From positions 310,001 through 374,000 of the forward strand of contig NZ_JAUQSW010000001.1 of NCBI RefSeq assembly GCF_030581075.1: a stretch of DNA of 64,000 bases, given 5' to 3'. Below, in pieces: positions 55,720 to 62,849 of this stretch. Position 1 is the first letter of the stretch. Every line of letters starts with the position of its first letter. The position numbers and the translations under genes are program-made. The notes beneath the pieces were generated by a model, which saw nothing but the letters and a program-made list of their open reading frames with translations, did not search any database and was not told the DNA's origin. This DNA is from Hymenobacter cheonanensis (GTDB lineage: Bacteria; Bacteroidota; Bacteroidia; Cytophagales; Hymenobacteraceae).

Positions 55720-57459
55720 CTAGGGCCGGGTGTTGGGCTGCGCCGTAAAATAATCGGTACCGAGCCCCGAGGCCAGGGCCGAGCGGCCGTCGCGCAGGGC
55801 GGCATCGCGGGTATGCTCCTCGTGGCTCACGCGGCGCAGCTCTTCCTCCACCGTTTCAAACTCGGTGCGCAGGTTGGCAATGGTGGCTTCGAGCACGCGG
55901 CGCTTGCGTTCAAGGTCACGGTCGCGGCGGGCGGTTTCGTGCTCGCGCACCACGCGCTGGGCTTCCTCCTGAATGCGCTGGGTGAGGCGGCCGGCCCCCG
56001 TAATAATGCCCTCGGGCCCGATAATGACGTCGAGCAGCTGAATGCCGTGCTCGGTGACGAGGAACTCGCGCACCTGGTTGGAGTGCGACATGCCCCGGGC
56101 TTTCAGGATGCTCAGGCCCCGGTTGCGCTCGCCCACGCCCTCGAGGTCGCGCACCGAAATCCAGGTATCGACCAGCGACGACACGCCTTCCTCCGTCATT
56201 TCCATCTGGCCATTGCGGGCGCTGATGAGCGCCGTGAACAAGGCCGTAACGCCATTAACTTTCAGAAAGTCAATCATGCGCGTGAGCATACTGCGCACTT
56301 CGCTCAGGCTGCCCACCGAAATAAGATTGCTGATGGGGTCGATGACGACGGCGTGCGGCTGAAACTCGGCGATGGCCCGGTGCAGCGTGACTAAGTGGCG
56401 CTCCAGGCCGTTGAGCGTGGGCCGCGAGGCCTCGATGCGCAGCAGGCCCTGGTCGGCATACGCCTGCAAATCAAGGCCCACCGTGCGCATGTTGCGAATG
56501 AGCTGGGCCGGCGATTCTTCGAAGGCAAAAAACAGGCAGCGCTCACCGCGCCGGCAGGTTTCGAGGGCAAAGGCGGCGGCTAGCGTGGTTTTGGCCGTGC
56601 CGGCTGTGCCGGTGATGAGCGTGCTGGTGCCCCGGTACCACCCCCGGCGCGTAAACATCTCATCGAGGCCCGGCACGCCCGACGAGATAATTTCGTCGGA
56701 CACCGCGTGTTCGAGCCTGAGCGAGGTGACGGGCAGCACCGAAATGCCGTCTTCGCTGATGAGGTACGGGTATTCGTTGGTGCCGTGGGTGCTGCCGCGG
56801 TACTTCACAATGCGCAGGCGGCGGGTGGTAATCTGGTCGATAACGCGGTTATCGAGCAAAATCACGCAGTCCGACACGTACTCTTCCAGCCCTTGCCGGG
56901 TCAGAGTGCCTTCGCCGCGCTCGGCCGTGATAACTGTCGTGACGCCTTTGTCCTTGAGCCAGCGAAACAGGCGCCGAATTTCAGAGCGCAGCACAGCCTC
57001 ATTAGGGAAGCCCGAAAACAGCGCCTCGATGGTGTCGAGCACCACGCGCTTGGCCCCGATGCTGTCGATGGCGTAGCCCAGCCGAATAAACAGGCCGTCC
57101 AAATCGTACTCGCCGGCCTCCTCAATTTCCGAGCGGTCGAGGTGCACGTGGTCGAGGCGCAGCTTCTTATCGGCCTGCAATTGCTGCAGGTTGAAGCCCA
57201 GCGACGCCACGTTGGCGGCCAGCTCGTCGGCCGTTTCCTCAAAGGTCATGAGCACGCCGGGCTCGCCGTGCTCCTGGGCGCCGCGCACCAGAAACTCAAT
57301 GCCCAACAGGGTTTTGCCGCAGCCCGCGCTGCCGCACACCAGCGTGGGGCGGCCCAGCGGCAGGCCGCCTTCGGTTATTTCATCGAGGCCTTCTATGCCG
57401 GTGGGTGCCTTGAGTAGCCTGGGCAGGGTGGCCGCCGGTAAGGACGTAGCTTCTTGCAT
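55720..57459 (-). CDS. kaiC: KaiC-type double-domain ATPase
   Basis: A 579-residue protein with two RecA-like domains. CI: Walker A GSAGCGKT (43-50), paired catalytic glutamates E74-E75. CII: Walker A GTAGTAKT (283-290, an Ala in place of the usual Gly before Lys), glutamates E313-E314, and SS at 426-427 where cyanobacterial KaiC has its phosphorylated Ser-Thr. After CII (about residue 490) comes an extra coiled-coil tail of some 75 residues ([20 protein letters not shown] and on). Cyanobacterial KaiC is the clock ATPase/autokinase; KaiC2-type relatives in other bacteria link to stress adaptation. It leads the operon with two kaiB genes and a PAS kinase. Confidence 0.94.
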   Translation of the reverse strand: MQEATSLPAATLPRLLKAPTGIEGLDEITEGGLPLGRPTLVCGSAGCGKTLLGIEFLVRGAQEHGEPGVLMTFEETADELAANVASLGFNLQQLQADKKLRLDHVHLDRSEIEEAGEYDLDGLFIRLGYAIDSIGAKRVVLDTIEALFSGFPNEAVLRSEIRRLFRWLKDKGVTTVITAERGEGTLTRQGLEEYVSDCVILLDNRVIDQITTRRLRIVKYRGSTHGTNEYPYLISEDGISVLPVTSLRLEHAVSDEIISSGVPGLDEMFTRRGWYRGTSTLITGTAGTAKTTLAAAFALETCRRGERCLFFAFEESPAQLIRNMRTVGLDLQAYADQGLLRIEASRPTLNGLERHLVTLHRAIAEFQPHAVVIDPISNLISVGSLSEVRSMLTRMIDFLKVNGVTALFTALISARNGQMEMTEEGVSSLVDTWISVRDLEGVGERNRGLSILKARGMSHSNQVREFLVTEHGIQLLDVIIGPEGIITGAGRLTQRIQEEAQRVVREHETARRDRDLERKRRVLEATIANLRTEFETVEEELRRVSHEEHTRDAALRDGRSALASGLGTDYFTAQPNTRP

Positions 57460-57529
57460 AAAAGGGATAGGTCAGTGCAGAGTAGCCCCGAAAGTTAAGG
57501 CAGCCGGGCGGGAAAAGCGGCGCTGGCCC

Positions 57530-58144
57530 CTAGCGCTTCTTCTTTTTTTGTCGGCGGGCGCGCAAAGCGGCCAGGCGTTCGCGCTCGGCCTTGCGGGCCT
57601 CGCGCAGCAGCAGGCGCTCGGGCAGCCGCGCCATCAGGCGCTGGCGCACGTAGTGGGCCAGGTGCGAGAGCGGTACGGTGTGGGCGGTGCGCAGGTACTG
57701 CGCCACCTCGCGCTGGCGCAGGGTGCTGGCCCCGGCTAGCCCCCGCGCCAGCAAGTACTGCTTTACCTCCTCTACCCACAGCAGGCCGGCCAGCGGGGCG
57801 GGCTGCACGGTGGCGTTGTAGCCGGCCGCGCGGTGTAGGCGCAGCTCGCGGCTCTCGGCCGGGGCCACCAGAATGCCCACCCACTCGGGCAGCTGCGGCA
57901 GCAGCTTGGGCAGGTGCTTTTCGGTGACTACGAACGTGACGAAGTCGTAGACCTCGGCGTAGCAGCGCAGCTGATTTTGCACGCGCTGCAAAGTGTCGCC
58001 GTCGCCCTTTACCTCGTAGCCGTGCATAAAGTGCTCGGTGATGTGCACCACGTCGGCGCGGGTGCTGCCGGTGGGCAGCTCATCTATGTACACGCCCCCT
58101 AGCAGCAGCGGGTAGAGGCGGGCGCGGATTTCGGGGTCGTTCAT
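57530..58144 (-). CDS. sce7726 family protein
   Basis: A 204-residue protein of the sce7726 family: MNDPEIRARLYPLLL, VYIDELPTGSTRADVVHITE, HGYEVKGDGDTLQRVQNQLR, CYAEVYDFVTFVVTEKHLPK, PEWVGILVAP. The D, E-x-K pattern (ADVV..., GYEVKGDGD) resembles a PD-(D/E)xK nuclease core, so a nuclease-like fold is possible (inference). The C-terminus is very basic (RRQKKKKR). ATG 58144 is chosen over one four codons upstream. It is 70 bp upstream of kaiC on the same strand and could share its promoter. Confidence 0.85.
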   Translation of the reverse strand: MNDPEIRARLYPLLLGGVYIDELPTGSTRADVVHITEHFMHGYEVKGDGDTLQRVQNQLRCYAEVYDFVTFVVTEKHLPKLLPQLPEWVGILVAPAESRELRLHRAAGYNATVQPAPLAGLLWVEEVKQYLLARGLAGASTLRQREVAQYLRTAHTVPLSHLAHYVRQRLMARLPERLLLREARKAERERLAALRARRQKKKKR

Positions 58145-58195
58145 TTGTACCTTCAAAAGTAAACCGGGCGGCCCCGCGCCGCCCCGCCGAGCGCC

Positions 58196-58573
58196 ATGCT
58201 ACCCGACATCACCACCGAAGCCGACGTGCAGCTGCTCGTAGACAGCTTCTACGAGCGTGTGCAAGCCGACCCCGTACTAGCCCCGGTTTTTATCGACTTT
58301 GCCCACGTCGATTTCAGCCACCACCTGCCGCAGCTCTACGATTTTTGGAGTGGCATCTTGCTGGGCACCAATCGGTACCGGGGCTTTCCCATGCGCAAGC
58401 ATTTTCCGCTGCCCATCGGGCTAGCCCATTTTGAGCGGTGGCTAGGCCTGTTTCAGGCCGCCGTGGAGGCCAATTTTGCCGGGCCCACCGCCGAGCTGGC
58501 CAAGCAGCAGGCGCTGCACATTGGGCGGGTATTTGCCACCCGGCTAGGGCTGCTGCGCCCCGATATCGGGTAA
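58196..58573 (+). CDS. Group III truncated haemoglobin
   Basis: A 125-residue haem protein: DVQLLVDSFYERVQADPVLA, LPQLYDFWSGILLGTNRYRG, HFPLPIGLAHFERWLGLFQA. The proximal haem ligand is expected at H78 (LAHFERWL). Helical lengths fit trHb group III. These bind O2, NO or sulfide in the cytoplasm; their physiological role is poorly defined. It is divergent from the sce7726 gene (51 bp apart) and followed by a DinB-fold gene. Confidence 0.93.
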   Translation: MLPDITTEADVQLLVDSFYERVQADPVLAPVFIDFAHVDFSHHLPQLYDFWSGILLGTNRYRGFPMRKHFPLPIGLAHFERWLGLFQAAVEANFAGPTAELAKQQALHIGRVFATRLGLLRPDIG

Positions 58574-58634
58574 CTGTTGGCGAGCCTGGCGGTTGAAACT
58601 CGACATCCTTTTCATTTTACTTCCTGCTTTTTTT

Positions 58635-59117
58635 ATGGACCAGCCCACCCGCGCCGCCCTCGTGGCCGAGCTTACTGCCCTGCTAGCCGGCGGCAACGCC
58701 CACGCCACCCTTGCGCACGCCCTGGCCGACCTGCCCGCGCCGCTGCGCAACCAGGCCGTGCCCGGCGTGCCCTACACCATCTGGCACCTTGTGGAGCACC
58801 TGCGCATTGCGCAGGCCGATATTCTGGAGTTTTGCGTGAACCCGCAGTACGTAGCCCTCGACTGGCCCGCCGACTACTGGCCCGACAAAACCCAGGCCGT
58901 GGAGGAGGCCGGCTGGCAGGCCGCGCTGCACGCCATTGCCCACGACCAGCAGCAGTTTATCAACCTGCTGAACGACCCGGCCGCCGATTTCTTTGCCCCG
59001 CTAGCCCACGGCGAAGGCCAGAACCTGCTGCGCGAAGCCCTGCTCATCGGCGACCACGCGGCGTACCACATTGGCGAGATTATTTTGCTACGCCGCTTGC
59101 TAGGGGCCTGGGGCTAA
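58635..59117 (+). CDS. DinB-fold four-helix protein
   Basis: A 160-residue protein of the DinB/YfiT superfamily: MDQPTRAALVAELTALLAGG, PYTIWHLVEHLRIAQADILE (first metal-binding His), a central WP-rich loop, and LLREALLIGDHAAYHIGEII (further His ligands). Members are metal-dependent thiol transferases or hydrolases, often stress related; not related to DNA polymerase IV. ATG 58635 is used; a 14-codon longer form is possible. It lies 61 bp after the haemoglobin. Confidence 0.88.
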   Translation: MDQPTRAALVAELTALLAGGNAHATLAHALADLPAPLRNQAVPGVPYTIWHLVEHLRIAQADILEFCVNPQYVALDWPADYWPDKTQAVEEAGWQAALHAIAHDQQQFINLLNDPAADFFAPLAHGEGQNLLREALLIGDHAAYHIGEIILLRRLLGAWG

Positions 59118-59236
59118 GCCACTTGCCTGCGCCTTGCCTGCCAGTGGCGCTCCGGGGTGCGCGCTAAGTTTGAAGCCGGTATGCAACGCTTTGCGGGCAG
59201 CCGGCTTCTTGCTTACCGTACGCCTTCTCCAATTCT

Positions 59237-59911
59237 ATGTCTGCATACTTTGCTGCCCTCGCCGCCCTGCTGCTAGGCGCCCCCCTGGCCACCCTGGCCC
59301 AAGCAGCCGACCCCGTGCCGGCCCACCGATTTTATGGCGGCCTGGCTATCTATGATGGTTCCAACCAGTCGGTGCGCGGCTTTTACAGGGGCGAGCGGCT
59401 CAACATACCCGTGCAGGCCACGCTAGGCTACCAGCTGCGGCCCCGGCTGGCTCTGCAGGTCGGGCTGGCCTACAGCGGCGGCAAGTCCGATTACGCTGAT
59501 ACCTACAATTATGTAGACAGCAACTTGATACCCATAACGTATAGCACCAGCAGCACCTCGTTGCGGCGGGCTACCTCTGCTTCGCTGCTGGCCCGCTACA
59601 CGCTCACGCGCCGGGCTAGCCACCGCTTCCAGGTCGATGCGGTGGGTGGCTTGTCCTTCGACCACTCGTTCTACCGCATCACCGGCACCGATACCTACGC
59701 CAGCCAGGGCACTATCGAGGTCAGGCCTTATGAGTATTCCGGCGCCTACAACAGCCTGCTAGTCAGCCTGGGGCCTGGCTTTCGCTATCGCTTTGGCCCC
59801 CGCCTCGAAGCCGTGTGTGATATTCTTTTCTATACCCCTCTCACCGGCAGCTATCATGCTTTAAACACCTCCCTGGCGCTTGGCCTGCGCTACCGCTTCG
59901 GCCCTAGCTAG
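59237..59911 (+). CDS. Outer-membrane beta-barrel protein, paralogue A
   Basis: A 224-residue exported protein: signal MSAYFAALAALLLGAPLATLAQA, then barrel strands IPVQATLGYQLRPRLALQVG, ASLLARYTLTRRASHRFQVD, LLVSLGPGFRYRFGPRLEAV, SLALGLRYRFGPS. Tyr-enriched strands and the terminal RYRFG fit an 8- to 10-strand barrel of the Bacteroidota OmpA-like or OmpW-like kind. Function unknown. It has a paralogue 195 bp downstream (shared GYQLRPRLALQVG and YRFG ends), so the pair arose by duplication. Confidence 0.82.
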   Translation: MSAYFAALAALLLGAPLATLAQAADPVPAHRFYGGLAIYDGSNQSVRGFYRGERLNIPVQATLGYQLRPRLALQVGLAYSGGKSDYADTYNYVDSNLIPITYSTSSTSLRRATSASLLARYTLTRRASHRFQVDAVGGLSFDHSFYRITGTDTYASQGTIEVRPYEYSGAYNSLLVSLGPGFRYRFGPRLEAVCDILFYTPLTGSYHALNTSLALGLRYRFGPS

Positions 59912-59975
59912 GGCGCCAAGCCGCTTTTTATGTAGCCTGATTTTCCTGCCCTGGCTACAGCTTTAAGCTTCCACC

Positions 59976-60028
59976 CCGGGCCTGCGCCAGGTGCCAAGCC
60001 GGGCAGCTTGCCCAGGCCCGGCTTTCTT
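59976..60028 (+). terminator. Probable terminator between the paralogous barrels
   Basis: CCGGGCCTG (59976-59984) pairs with CAGGCCCGG (60013-60021), followed by CTTTCTTTG. The loop contains a secondary hairpin. Confidence 0.5.
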
Positions 60029-60106
60029 TGCTCGGCAACGGCTGGCTGATTGCGAGATATGCGCGTTGCTAACGTTTATTTACGCAACCTTTTCCCCCTC
60101 AGCTTC

Positions 60107-60787
60107 ATGCAAAAACGTTACCCTGCGCTAGCCGCTCTGCTACTGGCTTGCCCGTGCCTAGCCCTCGCCCAACGCCCCGCGCCCCCAGCCGGCGGCCGGC
60201 TCTACGTGGGCTTGGGCACTTACCTCAGCAATTTTCAGAGCATCTCTGGCAATTCATTTAGTGGCCTGAAAGTGCCAGTGCAGTTCACGGCGGGCTACCA
60301 GTTGCGGCCGCGCCTGGCCTTGCAAGTTGGCGTGGCCTACAACCGGCCCACTTTTGACTACAGCACGCTCAATACAACGGATACTACGCCGGGTGCCCTG
60401 CTAGTGACGCAGCGCTACGAAGGCCAGTCGATATGGCGGCGCACCACCCTCTCGGTGCAAGCGCGCTATAGCCTGCGGCAACCCACACGGCGCTTGCAGG
60501 TCGAGCTGCTGGCCGGCTACGCCCAGGAGCGGGAGGTGTACACCAGCTACCATAGCTACACAGCTATCGACAATACCAATTCGGTTTACGTTAGCAGTTA
60601 CAGCACTGATAATCATACTTATTCGCTTAATACTTTCACGGCTGGCCTCAGCACGCGCTACCGCTTTGGCGCGCATTTCGAGGCCGTAGCCGACGGCCTG
60701 CTCGTGGGCGTTCCCAACCATTGGAGCAGCCCGCCCGGCCTGGCCGGCTCGCTGGGGCTGCGCTACCGCTTTGGCGGGCAGCAATAG
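60107..60787 (+). CDS. Outer-membrane beta-barrel protein, paralogue B
   Basis: A 226-residue exported protein: signal MQKRYPALAALLLACPCLALA, barrel strands VPVQFTAGYQLRPRLALQVG, TLSVQARYSLRQPTRRLQVE, NTFTAGLSTRYRFGAHFEAV, GSLGLRYRFGGQQ. A Tyr/Ser-rich loop (YTSYHSYTAIDNTNSVYVSS) is likely surface exposed. Paralogue of the preceding gene. ATG 60107 is preferred to an in-frame start 19 codons earlier because it starts the signal peptide. Confidence 0.82.
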   Translation: MQKRYPALAALLLACPCLALAQRPAPPAGGRLYVGLGTYLSNFQSISGNSFSGLKVPVQFTAGYQLRPRLALQVGVAYNRPTFDYSTLNTTDTTPGALLVTQRYEGQSIWRRTTLSVQARYSLRQPTRRLQVELLAGYAQEREVYTSYHSYTAIDNTNSVYVSSYSTDNHTYSLNTFTAGLSTRYRFGAHFEAVADGLLVGVPNHWSSPPGLAGSLGLRYRFGGQQ

Positions 60788-60792
60788 CCCAA

Positions 60793-60816
60793 CCGTTTTT
60801 CTTTTGGTAAAAACGG
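60793..60816. terminator. Short hairpin after paralogue B
   Basis: CCGTTTTT pairs with AAAAACGG around an 8-base loop, 5 bp after the stop. It precedes the stronger hairpin at 60840. Confidence 0.4.
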
Positions 60817-60839
60817 CTTTCCATTTTGAAAAAAAAGCG

Positions 60840-60872
60840 TCCCGCCCGGCCTAGCGCCGGGCGGGATTTTTT
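60840..60872 (+). terminator. Rho-independent terminator
   Basis: TCCCGCCCGGC pairs with GCCGGGCGGGA (60856-60866), loop 5 bases, followed by TTTTTTA. It isolates the barrel genes from the next operon. Confidence 0.8.
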
Positions 60873-60982
60873 ATTTAGCTGCTTCAACTACAAGTACTTA
60901 CTTAAATAATTTTCTTCTCTTTCCGAATCGGCACTGGTCTTGGCAATAGGTACCCATACCTCACCTAGCTGCCCCTACCGAC

Positions 60983-61645
60983 ATGGCCATTCTGGATAAC
61001 CTGACGAGAGCCGCCAAAGACTTTTTCGTCGAGCCCGGCGCCGAAGCCCCGGCCGCGGCGGCCCCGGCGCCTGCCGTGCCGGTAGCCCCGGCCCAGCCGC
61101 TGGCCAGCCTGCCGCCCGGCGCCACCCAGCCCGAGCAGCGCCACCTCGACCACGTGGCCCAGCTGCTGGCCGGCGATGGCAAAGATTTCGGGGCGTTCAC
61201 CAAAATGGTGAAGAGCCTGGCGGCCAGTGGCCTCAGCGGCCCGCTGCTCTACCAAACGGCTTTCAACGCCTTCGCGGCCGTGACCGGCACCGACCTGGCT
61301 AGCCTGCTTACCTCGGCCGATGACCTGGCCCAGAAGCTGGCCGACGACCGCGCCAAAGTGCAGGCCCGCCACCGCGAAAAAATGGGCGAGGCCGTGCCGC
61401 TGCAAGGCCCACCCAGTGCCCTGGCCCAGCTGCGCGAGCAGGAAGCCCGGCTGCAGCAAGCTGTGGCCGCCCTCACCCAGCAGCTTACCGACAAAAGCCG
61501 GCAGCTCAGCGACACCCAGCAGCAGCTGCAGCAGGAAGGCGCCAAAACCCAGGCCGCCCTCGCCAGCTACGAGCTAGCCCACGCCGCCGCCGTGGCCGAG
61601 CTGCAAGCCCACCAGCAAGCCACTAAATCCTTTCTAATCAAGTAA
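60983..61645 (+). CDS. Unknown soluble coiled-coil protein, first gene of a membrane operon
   Basis: A 220-residue protein with no signal. It opens MAILDNLTRAAKDFFVEPGA, then has a Pro/Ala linker (22-45), a helical domain (QRHLDHVAQLLAGDGKDFGA, LLYQTAFNAFAAVTGTDLAS) and a coiled coil from about 140 (ALAQLREQEARLQQAVAALT) to the end. I do not recognise the family. It starts an operon with a PspA-like membrane protein (19 bp downstream) and a periplasmic-binding-like protein, so it may be a cytoplasmic partner of that membrane complex. Confidence 0.72.
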   Translation: MAILDNLTRAAKDFFVEPGAEAPAAAAPAPAVPVAPAQPLASLPPGATQPEQRHLDHVAQLLAGDGKDFGAFTKMVKSLAASGLSGPLLYQTAFNAFAAVTGTDLASLLTSADDLAQKLADDRAKVQARHREKMGEAVPLQGPPSALAQLREQEARLQQAVAALTQQLTDKSRQLSDTQQQLQQEGAKTQAALASYELAHAAAVAELQAHQQATKSFLIK

Positions 61646-61664
61646 CTAAACCCCCTTTCTGAGT

Positions 61665-62657
61665 ATGAAAACCTTGCTTTCTCCCGAACTCAACTCCACC
61701 CTGCCCAAGTGGCAGCAGCCCGAAAAAGTGGCCGGCTGGGTGGTGCTGGCCGCCGGTGCCGGGGCCGGCGTGTACTACTGGGGCAAAATCGTGCCTTACC
61801 TCGTTGACATCGTGTTTAATAGCGTGAAGCTGGGCATTGGGCTAGGGGCGCTGTTCGTGCTGTTTCTGCTGCTGACCAACAAGCGCATTCAGGCCGGGCT
61901 GTGGTACGCCGGGCAGCGCATTCTGCGCACGGCGGCGGGCATTTTCGTGAACACCGACCCCATCGGCATCATGGAGGACTACATCTCGAACACCGAGAAG
62001 GAAGCCCGCCAGATGGAGGGCGAAATCGGCCACATCGAGGGTGCCCACGAGCTGGTGAAGCGCAAGCTGGCCGCCAACGATGCCCAGATGAAGGAGTACC
62101 TGGCCCTGGCCGACTCGGCTACCCGCCAAAACGAAAAGGACGCCGCCGAAGCCTACGCCAGCCGCGCCGCCCAAATTCTGGACTACAACCAGCGCCTGCA
62201 ACCGATGGCGACGACGACGGCCAACGTGAGCGTGGTGATGCGCCAGATTCTGAAAGCCGCCCTGCGCCAGATTGACGGCAGCAAGTTCAAGGTCAACCTG
62301 TTGAAGGATGAGTACGAGCTGGTGAAGCGCACCAGCTCGGGCATGCGCGCCGCCATGAACATTCTGCGCGGCGACCCCGACAAGAAGTACTTCTTCGACC
62401 TGGCCACCGACCGCGTGGCCCAGGATATGGCCCAGCAGCTCGGCCAGATAAAGCAGGCCATGCGCTACTCGCAGGAGTTCGTGAAGGAGATGGACATCCA
62501 GAACGGCGTGATGAGCGAGAAGGGCCAGCGCCTGCTCGACCGCTACCAGAAAGGCGACTTCAACGCCTTGCTGGACACCGACAAGAAGCCAGTAGCTACC
62601 TCCGTAGCCGCCACCAAAAAAGCCTCCGATGATGCCTATTCTAGCCTGCTTGATTAG
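61665..62657 (+). CDS. Membrane protein with PspA/ESCRT-III-like helical region (tentative)
   Basis: A 330-residue protein. Two or three hydrophobic segments lie at about 23-72 (VAGWVVLAAGAGAGVYYWGK, LGIGLGALFVLFLLLT). The remainder is almost entirely helical and highly charged: DPIGIMEDYISNTEKEARQM, AHELVKRKLAANDAQMKEYL, NEKDAAEAYASRAAQILDYN, then long helices to YQKGDFNALLD. Length and helix pattern recall PspA/IM30 proteins that polymerise on stressed membranes, but here they follow membrane anchors; this is inference from pattern, not a firm match. Second gene of the operon; a short hydrophobic frame overlaps its end. Confidence 0.7.
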   Translation: MKTLLSPELNSTLPKWQQPEKVAGWVVLAAGAGAGVYYWGKIVPYLVDIVFNSVKLGIGLGALFVLFLLLTNKRIQAGLWYAGQRILRTAAGIFVNTDPIGIMEDYISNTEKEARQMEGEIGHIEGAHELVKRKLAANDAQMKEYLALADSATRQNEKDAAEAYASRAAQILDYNQRLQPMATTTANVSVVMRQILKAALRQIDGSKFKVNLLKDEYELVKRTSSGMRAAMNILRGDPDKKYFFDLATDRVAQDMAQQLGQIKQAMRYSQEFVKEMDIQNGVMSEKGQRLLDRYQKGDFNALLDTDKKPVATSVAATKKASDDAYSSLLD

Positions 62658-62698
62658 TGGCTGCCTGGCGCTGCTGCTGATTGCGGTGCTGCTGTAAA

Positions 62699-62804
62699 GC
62701 CCCACCCCCGGCCCCTCCCCTGCGGGGGAGGGGAGTCTGACGCAAGCCGAGCATCACGCCGCCGTGGCTCCCCTCCCCCGCAGGGGAGGGGCCGGGGGCG
62801 GGGC
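62699..62804. repeat. 37-bp inverted repeat between operon genes
   Basis: Arms 62699-62735 and 62768-62804 pair at 36 of 37 positions, loop 32 bp. Each arm itself contains a CCCCTCCCCTGCGGGGGAG-type palindrome. It separates the PspA-like gene from the periplasmic-binding-like gene and could attenuate or stabilise the transcript. Confidence 0.85.
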
Positions 62805-62849
62805 TGCACAAAGGGCAACTCACTCAACCTTTAAAACTTCAACTCTCCA

